From Canna indica (Eukaryota; Streptophyta; Magnoliopsida; Zingiberales; Cannaceae), in contig CP136890.1 in assembly GCA_034359265.1 (NCBI GenBank), positions 68,635,501 through 68,699,500 of the forward strand: a stretch of DNA of 64,000 nt, read 5' to 3'. Below are positions 1-9,700 of the stretch, piece after piece (within the stretch, counting starts at the first letter, position 1; each line of letters opens with the position of its first letter). Below the pieces are notes generated by a model that was given only the letters and a program-made list of their open reading frames with translations, was not told the origin of the DNA and ran no database searches. The position numbers and the translations under genes were made by a program.

Positions 1-140
1 CTGTTCCATAAGATATAGTGTCATTTTTAACTGCAAGAAAGAATGTTGACTGAACAATTTTTTCACAAGAAATAAGTTCCATAAGATATGGTTTGAGGTA
101 TATTGTTAATGAGTCAATGAGTTAGAGTTTGTGAAAATAC

Positions 141-291
141 CTAGCATGTTTTTGAAGCAGTGATGTCCTGACTGACTGTGTTGGATGTGCAGTTAAAACT
201 AGATCAACTGTCTGGTTCTTGAGAGCATCAAAGACATCTTTTGGTGACTTATGCAGCTGCTCAACAAGCCTCTTAAGAGTAGCATATTACT
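141..291 (-). pseudogene. Phosphoenolpyruvate carboxylase exon fragment
   Basis: The minus-strand translation reads [20 protein letters not shown], then [19 protein letters not shown] and LLQKHAR. This matches the conserved first active-site region of plant-type PEP carboxylase (TAHPTQ with the catalytic histidine). PEPC fixes bicarbonate onto phosphoenolpyruvate to give oxaloacetate in the cytosol. The fragment ends at a plausible donor (CATGCTAG then GTATTTTC) where plant PEPC genes have an intron. Two features argue against function. The frame has a TAA just upstream of the TLKRLV segment at the putative acceptor. The signature residue after SVR is T where the family has R, K or H. No other PEPC exon was recognised. 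Upstream sequence (300-395) can be read as ORF but does not match PEPC convincingly. Confidence 0.7.
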
Positions 292-1910
292 GCAAATTGG
301 ATAGCCTCCCTATCATTTCTTTAGTGATACAAAGTTGAGAAAGCTCTTCAAGACCAACAAAGTTGAGCATGAGTTGATAACCAAAAGGATAAAATATTAA
401 GAGAAGCCATTTACAGTGATACATTGTAACAACTAGCACTTTTGATGCTGGCCCTCACCAAAATCTATTCAAAGGCATGTGAAGCCCTAGTCTAATCTCA
501 TTCAGCTGTTTCGAAGAACCAATTTGCATTAGAAAAATTTGATAGTAAGACCTCATGTCGTTCTGTGCAGGCTCAACAAGAGGGACTTGAGAAAGCAAAA
601 AATTGGATAGCACAATATAAGAAAAGAGGGACTTGAACTGAAGAAGTAATTGAAAGTTTTGATTTTTGATCCAGGACAAGCAAAGGGATCAGAAGAATCT
701 TCAAGTGAATTAAAGTGAATTAAAGCATATCCATAAGGGTACTACCTATTTGCAAAAAGAATCTTCAAGTGAATTAAAGCATATCCATGAACATTATAGA
801 AACAAGAAAACAATCATGTGTCATGTGGGCTGCAATAAGGGTACTAGGTGACATTTTCAATAGTAAATTACTAACCATGGAGGTTTTAAATCTTCTAGTA
901 TACTATCTGATAGGAAACAACAAGCTATGGGCAAAGGATCAGTACCAGACAGCATAGCTATACCAGACTCTGTGACCCTATGGGTTCAATAATTTGTTGA
1001 TCTACCAATAACAAAACCTTCATTCTAGTAACATTAAAATCACAATCCGGTGACTGAGAGGTTAAGGGGGATTTCATCCAAAAAGAAGGAACAATTTGTT
1101 GTGTTTTATGAGCATCAGCATTCTTAGTTCAATTTTCTTATCGAAGTATACACCATAATGATGAAGACAGAGTAATTAAAACACTACATATAAAATGAGA
1201 TCCAAACTCTTGACCAGAGTAAGATCCTCTGTTAATAACAATAATTTAAAAGTAATTGAAGGAAATTATGCTAAGTAGTTTAGAAGTTTTCCTAACCATA
1301 AGCTTCGATAGTGTAATAGTGCAACATGCTTCAATATATTTATATTATTGTTAATAGGAGTTCATAGCAAATACTCTCCAGGGACCAATATAGTCATTTA
1401 ACACTTATCAGTATGCCTTGTACTGGTTGTATGCATATAAATGAGATTTTACCTAAATGAGTGAGATATAGAAAGTACACATAGTTGTATCAACTAGATT
1501 AAAGTTGATTTTGCCTAAATGATATTTTGTTAATTATTAGAATTTCTAGGGAGAGGTATGATGAACTTGCTGCAAAATCGTGATAATTCCTTATGTAAGG
1601 TTAATAAACACCAGAATTGTTATTCCTTAAGTTCTACACAAGGAGACAAAGAGCAATTGTATTTTTCCTCCCCCAAAAAGGAGTCAACTGTACTGACTGA
1701 AATAAAACAAGATTATTTGGAATGGCAGAAATGATGGAACATAATAGATAACCAACAAATGAATTAGAATGCTAAATTTCAAATATGAAGGGTAAGAAGA
1801 GAAAGCTCTAATAATTCTAATATTTTGGAAAGTACCATCATTTTTAGGCATATAAAGAAAAACATTTTCTTAAGCATTGAACCAACAAAATGTGATTGAA
1901 TGTCACCAAC
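292..1910 (-). other. No recognised gene; AT-rich intron-like DNA with one unidentified ORF fragment
   Basis: This stretch separates the PEPC-like and glucuronokinase-like fragments. An open frame on the minus strand at 455-679 (74 codons) contains segments such as VPLVEPAQNDMRSYYQIFL and GLHMPLNRFW that look like real coding sequence, but I cannot assign a family. The remainder is AT-rich with many stops in all frames. A short direct repeat occurs near 697-787, where the phrase aatcttcaagtgaattaaag is seen twice. Nothing else is supportable. Confidence 0.3.
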
Positions 1911-2060
1911 CTGACGAGGGATGTTGGTATCATAAGATAGAGTGAAGTTTCCTCCTTTTAGCTCAATATTTTTATCAAAGCAATACTTGTAGAAAACTTT
2001 GCAAATTGCCATAAGCAATCTCACCCCTCCATAGTAACCTTCAGTTTCTAGCCGATTCAC
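1911..2060 (-). pseudogene. Glucuronokinase (GHMP kinase) exon fragment
   Basis: This is a 150-bp, 50-codon exon on the minus strand bounded by a good acceptor (TGTAG then GTGAAT) and a donor (CCTCGTCAG then GTTGGTG). It includes NRLETEGYYGGVRLLMAICK and GGNFTLSYDTNIPRQ. These match plant glucuronokinase, which phosphorylates D-glucuronate in the salvage route to UDP-glucuronate. In the family the next residues form the GHMP ATP-binding loop (GLSGSSA). That exon is not found downstream in this window, so the kinase would lack its nucleotide-binding loop. The frame of this exon is intact. It shares strand with the PEPC-like exon but not a pathway, which supports a captured fragment rather than a gene in place. 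Confidence 0.72.
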
Positions 2061-3274
2061 CTACAGTGAACATATTGCCACTAGTTGGTACACTAGTCAA
2101 AAATAGAAAGGATACGTTAAAAAATATGACATGCATACATAAACAGAGATCGCTTCCAATATACCAGCATAAATAATTTCAGCAAGAACATCTTATTAGT
2201 GAATTCATTCTTTTAGGAAATTTGGGGATAGTACTCCAACCATTCATTTATTAAAGGTGTAAGAGAATACATTATATATGGTTACAAGGTTTGGAAGGAC
2301 GTAATGCACTCCTTTAAAGTGTAAGTGTCAAGATGGTTTGAAATCAAGCAGCTTTTCAACATGGAAAACCACTCTGAAGTCTCTAGAATTAGTGAATTCA
2401 ATTGGTACTGATAAATTTGGAATTAGAAGATAAGGTTAGCTAACATTAACAAAGATGCTTTCACGTGGAGAGAAAAAAGGCACCAATCATGTAATGTAAA
2501 CATTAATTACTCTACTGGGAAATACAACAGAATATTCATCTAAAAAATCTAACAAAATCATCGCAATAGTTTCACAGTAATTCAGAACTTTTGAGAACTA
2601 AGAAGTAGACAAATTGCACATTAGCACAAAAGTTAGAGAGTTTTAAAGTAGAATCTACTGGGTACGCCAAGTTTCCTAGAAGAAAAAGAAAGAAAGCGAG
2701 AGAAAAAAAAAGTGGATTCAGCATAGCTTATTGAATTTGTCTACAAGTTTAAAAATTGTGCAAATGACAAAAAAAATCTATTGTGAATATTCACATTTTA
2801 TCGGTCTAATGCCCTCTCTCCATTTTTAGATCTGACCTCTAATGCCCTCTCTCCATTTTTAGCACTCCCAACTTGACTAAGTTGGACTTATTTGAAGAGA
2901 GATAAAGCTCATAAAAGCTGGCTTAATTAGAACATTAACATTGATATTAGAAAGAAAAGTATCAAACCAAATAATGATTGAGAGATTATATCATATATCT
3001 CCAAATATAACAAATATATAAGTTCGAATTTGGAGGCTTGCCAGGCTTTATATCTTTCAATTTATTTACAACTTGAGTAGAAGATTTTGAAGAATAAAAC
3101 AACTTGAACAATTTGCAAGCAGTTGTCCTTCTGTTCTTCATATATTGCTCAAAGTGTATATATATAAATATGCGCAAAATTAAAGAAAATTAGCCTCCAG
3201 TTAAAGCTTTGACCTCTCAAATTCTGCAATAAGTTAATGACAATATTTGGCATTTCACCATGCGAAAATCTTCC
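2061..3274 (-). other. No recognised gene; intron-like DNA inside the CACTA-type element
   Basis: This is AT-rich sequence with frequent stops. A small open frame on the minus strand at 2986-3177 (63 codons) contains KSSTQVVNKLKDIKPGKPPN, which I do not recognise. The phrase aatgccctctctccatttttag is present twice in close tandem around 2809-2862. No RNA gene or regulatory site could be supported. Confidence 0.3.
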
Positions 3275-3711
3275 TCAAATGTCATGATCCAACATTGAGT
3301 GCTGCTCCTTGCTTGTTGAAGACAATGAAGCCATGGAGGATTCAAAGTTGTTGACTGTTGTGCTGCTGCAATAGGGAGGGAGCGCAGACGATTCTTGCGA
3401 CTGTGAAATTAGACTCAAGGATATGCCTTCTTCGCTGCCGCTGCCGGCGACATCGCCTTCTCCTTCGGGGGAGAGATTTACTACTCCAAACAACCATACA
3501 CCCTTGGGCCTAGCTTGGCGGTGGCTACTGCCGACTCTAGTGTTTGATTGCACCTAGTCCATTTGTGGACCGCGGGGGAGGTGTCGCAGGAGGAGGCACA
3601 TGGAGAGCACCGGCGGTGGAGGTGGCGCAGCGAGCGGTTTGTCGGGGTCAGCTGCAGAAAAAAGAAGAGAGGAAAATGTATTAGGGCGCGGTGAGTCGGG
3701 GTCGGCTGCAA
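3275..3711 (-). other. GC-richer exon-like segment of unknown origin
   Basis: Base composition rises sharply compared with the flanks, and two overlapping minus-strand frames are open (3481-3711 and 3275-3553). The second includes LSPEGEGDVAGSGSEEG and a serine-rich tail ending SKEQHSMLDHDI at a stop. A CAG after a pyrimidine-rich tract near 3700 could be a splice acceptor. The segment may be the 5' exon of a captured gene. I recognise no domain, and its boundaries are guesses. Confidence 0.25.
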
Positions 3712-3779
3712 AGAAAATAGGGTTCAGAAACTAATCTGGCGAGTTGAGGGGGGAAAATAATGGGTCGGCTGAAATAGAA

Positions 3780-3905
3780 GCGGGAAAAAAAATATAAACT
3801 GATTTACCAACCAATTTTTTATCCGTTGGTAATTTTGTTGGTTATACCAACAAATTGAATCTGTTGGTAATAAATCCGTTGGTGATACTATGTTTTCTTG
3901 TAGTG
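3780..3905. repeat. CACTA terminal and subterminal repeat region
   Basis: The terminus at 3905 (CACTACAAGAAAAC on the minus strand) is followed inward by at least five copies of a motif around ACCAACRGAT and its complement ATCYGTTGGT. In CACTA elements such short repeats bind the element's own second protein and are needed for transposition. The three bases outside the terminus are GCT. The matching copy cannot be checked because the other end was not found. Confidence 0.55.
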
Positions 3906-4841
3906 GCTTTCATCCCAAGAAGCCATCATCACCTTCTTCTTCTTGTATTTGTCCTTCTTGTGAGGGTTGGAGGTGGAAGTCATTTTAAGAAGTGGGCAAT
4001 CTTTTCTTAGATGCCCGATTTTGTTACAATTGAAGCATGTGTAGCCTCCTCTTCCTTTCCTCATGCCTCCTCTTATGAAGCTCATGAATCTTCTTGCCAA
4101 CATTCCATTTCTTCAAAATCATCCGTCTCTTCCTTGGATGATGACGATATATTCTTCACCCCGGTGTGATGCTTTTAAGGCAATGGTCTTGCCTTTGGGA
4201 GCATCTTCCTCCTTGTATTGCTTCATATGGGTCTCATGTGTCATGAGAAATCCAATGAGCTCGGTGATCTTCAAGGTGCTCGTATCCTTTGCTTCCATGA
4301 TTGTGATAATCTTGGGCTCCCAAGCTTTTGGAAGAGAACGAAGGAGCTTTCTTACCTTCTCATCTTCCCTTATCTCTCTACCAAGGTTAGTTAATCCATT
4401 TGTAATATTTTGAAATCGAGCATACATGGCATCAATAGATTCATGCGATAACATTTTGAATATTTCATAATCATGCATAAGTTGGTTTATCTTAGATTCC
4501 TTAACTTGTGAAGTACCTTCATGTGTAGTCTCTAAGACTTTCCAAAGTTCATATGCAGACTTACAAGTAGAAATTCTGTTAAACTCATTAATTGATAGGC
4601 CACAATATAATGCATTGACAGCCTTTGCATTTGCATTAAAGAGTTTAATATCTTCTTGACCCCACTCATCCATATCCTTAGTTCGTTACTTATACTCTAC
4701 TTGAATCATTCTCCATACATCCATGCCTAGTGATTGTAGGAAGTCATTCATGCGTATCTTCCAATAGACATAGTTGTTTCCATCGATTAATGGTGGAGTA
4801 TGAGTAGAGGACCCTTGGGCTAGTTGGATTTCACTAGTCAT
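3906..4841 (-). pseudogene. Ty1/copia gag, copy 1 (truncated by CACTA insertion)
   Basis: The ATG at 4841 begins a gag like its neighbour copy (TSEIQLAQGSSTHTPP), followed by the UBN2-type gag domain (NANAKAVNALYCGLSINEFN, ELWKVLETTHEGTSQVKES). A CCHC zinc knuckle, CFNCNKIGHLRKDC, follows near 4030. The frame is broken once near 4680 (a stop between the first segment and the DEWGQED segment). It ends at 3906, where the CACTA element begins. Gag packages retrotransposon RNA into virus-like particles. A primer-binding site lies immediately upstream at 4885-4896. No protease, integrase or reverse transcriptase follows, so this copy cannot move on its own. Confidence 0.8.
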
Positions 4842-4884
4842 TCTAACTTGTAGGGTAGATGATTAAATCTAATCCTATGACCTT

Positions 4885-4896
4885 GCTCTGATACCA
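4885..4896 (-). promoter_or_regulatory. Primer-binding site, Ty1/copia copy 1
   Basis: The minus strand reads TGGTATCAGAGC, complementary to the 3' end of initiator methionine tRNA. This is the usual primer for minus-strand cDNA synthesis in plant Ty1/copia elements. It sits between an LTR 3' end and gag copy 1. Confidence 0.75.
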
Positions 4897-4925
4897 ATTA
4901 TTGATCGAATACCCACACTAGAAAG
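4897..4925 (-). repeat. Remnant of an LTR 3' end fused to an upstream protease fragment
   Basis: Just upstream of the primer-binding site only a short LTR-like tail remains (CCTCCCTTTCTAGTGTGGG). It resembles the TATTCACCCCCCTCTAGTG end of the SIRE-like LTR at 34753. Beyond it the sequence changes abruptly to the protease start of gag copy 2. Most of the LTR is therefore missing, probably by deletion or unequal recombination. Confidence 0.5.
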
Positions 4926-6645
4926 GGAGGTTAAATAGTGTGTTTTGAGCAACCGCTATCCAAGATCCATGTGCTTCTACTTGATTGAGGATGCTTCTCC
5001 ATGTACAAAAGGAGAAGAGACAATTTTAGGTACCCAAATCTTTTTGGGTTCTTGAGTGTTAGTCATCTTAGGAACCCAAGTGAATCTAGCATAAGGGTTC
5101 CTCCTTAGTGCATAATCTCTAGCCATATGGCCAAAGATACCACATGAAAAGCAACTTCCATTAAACTTTCTTGGGTTATGTGTATGAGCATGGAAGTGTG
5201 TATGAGCATGATTGTTTGATGACTTTCTAGCATGTACAATCTTAGGCATGACATTTTGTAAGGTTGTCATTTTTTTATTTAGCATGCAAAGTTTCTTTTT
5301 TAATTAGCATGCTATCATTCAAGTGCTCTACTTGATCATTTAAGAACTTATTTTCATTCTCCAATTTTTTGTTTTCATTTTCTAAGTTTTTCTTAGCATC
5401 ATCTAGGACATGCTTTTCTTCCTTAAGGGTATCTACTTTTTTTCTAAATACATTGCATGAGAGTAGCAAGTTATCATTTTCAAGCTCTAAAAATTTGTTG
5501 TCCTTTTTAAGTTCTTTAAACTTTTTCCTAATAGCATTAAATTCATCATGCATTTGATCAAATTCATTTTCTAGTTCCTCTTGCATAAATGAAAGCTCGC
5601 CAAAAGTAAATCTTACATCGTAGTCATTTGCCATGAGGTAAAGATTTGCATTTTCACTTTTGGAGTCTTCTTCACTTGACGAAGACTCACTTTCATCCTA
5701 TGAAGCCATCATCGCCTTCTTCTTCTTCTTCTTCTTCTTCTTCTTCTTCTTGTATTTGACTTTCTTGTGAGAGTTGGAGGTAGAAGCCATCTGGAGAAGT
5801 GGGCAATCCTTCCTTAGATGTCCGATTTTGTTGCAATTGAAGCATGTGTAGCCCCCTCTTCCCTTTCCCATGTCTCCTCTCATGAAACTCATGAATCTCC
5901 TTCCCAACATTGCCATTTCTTCAAAATCATCCGTCTCTTCCTCGGATAATGAGGGTTCTTCACCCTGGTGTGATGCTTTTAAGGCAGTGGTCTTGATTTT
6001 GGGGGCATCTTCCTCATTGTATTGCTTCATATGGGTCTCATGTGTCATGAGTGACCCAATGATCTCGGTGATCTTTATGGTGCTCATATCCTTTACTTCC
6101 ATGATTGCGATGACCTTGGGCTCCCAAGCTTTTGGAAGGAAATGAAGGAGCTTCCTTACCTTCTTCTCTTCCCTTATGTCTCTACTAATGTTAGCTAATC
6201 CATTTGTAATATTTTGAAAGCGAGCATACATGGCACCAATAGATTCATGCGATAATATTTTTAACATTTCATAATCATGCATGAGTAGGTTAATCTTGGA
6301 TTCTTTAACTTGTGAAGTCCCTTCATGTGTAGTCTCTAAGACTTTTCAAAATTCATATGCCGACTTACACGAGGAAATCCTATTAAACTCATTTATTGAT
6401 AGGCCACAATATAGTGCATTGACGGCCTTTGCATTTGCATTAAAGAATCTAATCTCTTCTTGATCCCACTCATCCATATCCTTAGTTGGTTGTTTATACT
6501 CTACTTGGATCATTTTCCATACATCAATGCCTAGTGATTGAAGGAAGTCATTCATGTGTATCTTCCAATACGCATAGTTGTTTCCATTGAACAATGGTGG
6601 AGTATGAGTAGAGGACCCTTGAGCTAGTTGGATTTCTCTAGACAT
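4926..6645 (-). pseudogene. Ty1/copia gag with start of protease, copy 2
   Basis: The ATG at 6645 starts SREIQLAQGSSTHTPP and the UBN2-type gag domain. A frame break lies near 6345. A CCHC zinc knuckle follows (CFNCNKIGHLRKDC near 5835), then a lysine run encoded by a CTT repeat, then a coiled-coil stretch (5275-5634, LENENKKLENENKFLND). A second, degenerate knuckle, CFSCGIFGHMARDY, has tyrosine where the last cysteine belongs. The end (4926-4970) encodes the aspartic-protease start LDSGCSKH in a shifted frame. Layout (UBN2, knuckle, coiled coil, second knuckle) is like SIRE/Maximus-type copia elements. Integrase and reverse transcriptase are absent. Confidence 0.78.
5716..5751. repeat. (CTT)n microsatellite within gag
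   Basis: About twelve CTT units lie in the gag frame. On the coding (minus) strand they give AAG codons, so the gag encodes an uninterrupted lysine run. The sister copy at about 3930 has only four lysines at this point, so the tract has expanded in copy 2. Confidence 0.85.
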
Positions 6646-6688
6646 TCTAGATTGTAGGGTAGATGTTTAAATCTAATCCTACGACATT

Positions 6689-6700
6689 GCTCTCATACCA
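6689..6700 (-). promoter_or_regulatory. Primer-binding site, Ty1/copia copy 2
   Basis: The minus strand reads TGGTATGAGAGC, one mismatch from the standard initiator-tRNA site seen at 4885. It lies two bases inside an LTR end (TTTTAACA on the minus strand). Confidence 0.65.
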
Positions 6701-6702
6701 AT

Positions 6703-6995
6703 TGTTAAAATTCATCCAATACTATAATCACTATTTTTTACATTTGTTTTGTTTTGCGCTTTGTTCCGGGTTCTGTTAACAAGTTTTGACTTGGATAACA
6801 TTACAAATAGGCTTGGGATATGTTCCTAGGGATATATTACATAAAATCTATTTGATGATCTATGAATTCTACTTAATTTACATCGGAGACTTTTTGTCAA
6901 TTTTTGTATTTCTCCTAGCGAAGTTCGCGCGCGTATCGTAACCTCAACCTGTACTCAAAACTTTATAAATATATTAGATACATTTTTGTTATTAT
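6703..6995 (-). repeat. LTR fragment upstream of gag copy 2
   Basis: The plus strand starts TGTTAAAATTC, which on the minus strand is an LTR 3' end TTTAACA abutting the primer-binding site. The region is AT-rich and non-coding. Its outer limit is uncertain: near 6980-7010 the composition changes to the gypsy-like remnant. I place the boundary there only approximately. Confidence 0.4.
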
Positions 6996-9700
6996 CAAAA
7001 TAGAGATCGAAGCCTAGGGGGAACCCTTTGGCCAACACTCTCTGGTCAGTGTACTCTTTTCCCTTCATGGCGATTTTCTTCCACCGGGTTTTTCCCCTTG
7101 AAATGTTTTAACGAGGCACCACCATACATAGGCCGAGCACATGACTCGGCGGGACACGATGAATTATTACCTTAATAGTTATTAATAATATAACTCTTCT
7201 TTTCTGCACATTTTCCTTATGTCTATATTATTCACGTCTGTATCATAAATCGCATTAGAGGATCCTCTACGGTCTCACGACAACTTCTACTATGCACGAC
7301 ACTCCTATCCTTCTCGGCCTCGAGCGCCTCTCTTGGACTCCCACAGCGACCATAGGTCGGTTTTCACGAGTCTTGATTGCCGACCTTAGTGCTTATATCG
7401 GGCATGCACGCCCTCAGTGACTAGAACTCGATTTTCACCAGTCTGGCTCATCAGCCTTAGCGTCATTACTTTCGGCCTTAGAAGCCCTTACACGGGCTCC
7501 CGCGCCCTCAGCGACCAGAACTCGATTTTCACCAGTTTGGCTCCTGGGCCTGAGAGCAACTATTTCCGACCTTAGAGCCCTTACTCGGGCTCCCACGCCC
7601 TCGACGACCAGAACTCAATTTTCACAAGTTTGGCTCGTCGGCCTCAACATCATTACTTCTAGCCTCATAGCCCTTACACGGGCTCCCACTCCCTCAGCGA
7701 CCAGAACTCAATTTTCACTAGTTTGGCTCATCGGCCTTAGCGCCACTACTTCCAGCCTCAGATCCCTTACTCATGCTTCTACGCCTCAGTGAGCAGGACT
7801 TGGTTTTCACCAGTCTAGCTAGTCGGCCTTAACACCACTTCTTTTGACCTCAGAGCCTTTATACAGGCTCACACGCCCTCAGCTACCAGAACTCGGTTTT
7901 CATCAGTCTGGCTCGTTGGCCTCAGCGTCATTACTTTCATCCTCGAAGCCCTTACACTCGCTCCCATGCCCTCAGCAACCAGAACTCGGTTTTCACTAGT
8001 TCGGCTCGTCGACCTCAGCGCCACTACTTCCGACCTCAAAGTCGATTTTCACTAATCTAGCTCCTCGACCTCAGCACCTCAACTACTCGGCCTACTCCCA
8101 GAATTCGAACATCTTCGAAGGGAGCTCACAACTATCGGACAAGTAACTCTAGCCTTAAACTTCATTTTTTGGCAGGAACATACAATCGATATCAGTCGAC
8201 ACAAACAATGGCCGAAAAATGGTCGATTAAACTCAACACAGCAAGAACAGAAAACATAATAGAGAGGAAAATATAAAGGACATTCTCTTTATTCATGAGG
8301 CCCCATAAAGGGGAAACTTACACTTACAAACTCGCGAAGGGCAATTTACAAATAGAGAAACAAATAAATATACATCACGAAACAAGAGGAGTAGAGACAA
8401 AAAAGTAGCTGACACGACTCCGACAATGATGCTTCTCTTAGCACAACCGCACTTGATGAGAACCACCATCGGGAAAAGGAAACCCGGCGATGGGTCAAGC
8501 CACACAGGCAAAGTTCTCAGCCACCATATTTGCTAGCAGAACTTTCTACGGAACACATGAGTATACTAGAAAGAAGAGAGCCAACGACAAGGTGGAAGAA
8601 GAAGATTCTCAAGGCAGTATAAGCCCAACGATGTGAACCTACCTTAATCCAACTACAGGAGATGCCCACGAATGTACAACAATGTCTGCTGCATCTCACC
8701 GTACGCTCTCCTCTTGAGCCCAGCGGTGAGAACCCACGACAATCTATGATCTACTCACTACCAGTCCAAGGTTGGCTCCCAAAGGAATGGTAATCTCCGA
8801 TACTTCTCACTTCATTGCAAACTTATACATGCATAACGCAAAATGCAGGGGGCTATTTATAGGCCCAGGACAGGAACCGTCACTATAACGATCGTCCCCA
8901 CCTTCCCACTAATGGAGCCACGCCCGTCAACCACCGATACTTAAGCACCTTGGAAATTGATATATCAAATCTTTTGTCATAATTACTCCTTTTCAAGATT
9001 AATAATTACACATGCGGTGACACGTGAAAAAGAACCCTTTCTCTGCGCGCAATTGTCACATTTATTCTAGAAACCGAAGGGTCACAAAAGCAATAACTCC
9101 AATCTTCGTCGAGGTCTTTTGATCAACACATCAGTCGAAGACCCAGCTGACGTCTCTCTATCAAACCTAGATCAAAGGCCGACTTACTACTTTGAGCTCG
9201 GCACGACGTCCTTAGACTCCAACCAAGCTTGGGGGTTGTAGATTGGATGGACTATCACCTTTGGGCCTGCTCGGATTAGGCCTAGAAGTGCCTACACTCA
9301 AGTCAAGCCAAACGACTTAAGTCGGGGGCTCCACCCAGCCATACAAGAACACTTACGTCCTCATTAATTACGAGGAATTTGCCATTATGAGCCCGACATC
9401 TCAGCGATCGGCCTCAACCCATTTTGAGCAACATCCCTACGAGATTACCAAGAGGCATATCGCCAAATATCCCTCATCCTACACTATATACAGACACGAC
9501 GCTCCTCAGGTACCCTAGATTCTAATTTCTATTATATCCACCTTTAACACATTCTTACTTAAGCGCCGGAGTGTCTCTTGCAGCCCCCAGAGTTGTACCT
9601 GACCAGGAGACGCACCTGGCTGCATCGATCCGACTTCAGGTAAGAACAATAAATGATTCTCAAATAAATTAGTATATGATACGTGAATGTCCTCCATCAC
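6996..9700 (+). mobile_element. Ty3/gypsy-like non-coding remnant (tandem repeat region and LTR)
   Basis: The segment 7040-7130 (ttcttccaccgggtttttcc, then ttttaacgaggcacc) is of a type that often precedes the 3' non-coding part of plant gypsy elements. It is followed by a tandem repeat (7340-8060), CA-rich non-coding DNA, and a possible LTR promoter (actatataca near 9483). A CTTAAGCGCCGGAGTGTCTC segment at about 9557 resembles the LTR/leader of Tat/Retand-type elements. No open frame for gag or pol is present. The short open frames at 8293-8699 and 9515-9700 have no recognisable content. Family assignment is from memory of such motifs and is moderate at best. Confidence 0.45.
7340..8060. repeat. 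Tandem repeat, about seven units of 93 bp
   Basis: The phrase gaactcgattttcaccagt and variants recur at about 7426, 7520, 7613, 7706, 7798, 7890 and 7984, a spacing of 92-94 bp. Partial units occur on both sides. Each unit also contains ggcctcagcgccattacttc and cccttacacgggctcccacg variants. The units are divergent (several differences each), so the array is not recent. Confidence 0.88.

Larger units (their letters stand above)
1..3905 (-). mobile_element. CACTA-type element end carrying gene fragments (Pack-CACTA-like), partial
   Basis: Read on the minus strand, the sequence beginning at 3905 starts CACTACAAGAAAAC, a CACTA (En/Spm) terminus. Within about 120 bp it is followed by repeated subterminal motifs of the form ACCAACGGAT or ACCAACAGAT, on both strands. 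The junction at 3905/3906 cuts a Ty1/copia gag frame whose sister copy continues intact nearby, so the junction is an insertion boundary. I found no matching terminus in 1-3780, so the other end is probably outside the window. Inside lie fragments resembling exons of different plant genes, all on the minus strand, separated by intron-like AT-rich DNA. That is the pattern of transduplicated host fragments in Pack-type elements. That the fragments belong to the element is inference. Confidence 0.5.

Noticed and set aside
4063..4413. Plus-strand open frame of 116 codons
   Set aside because: It is the antisense shadow of the Ty1/copia gag on the minus strand.
8293..8699. Two minus-strand open frames in the gypsy-like remnant
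   Set aside because: No recognisable domain, skewed composition, and located in retrotransposon non-coding DNA.
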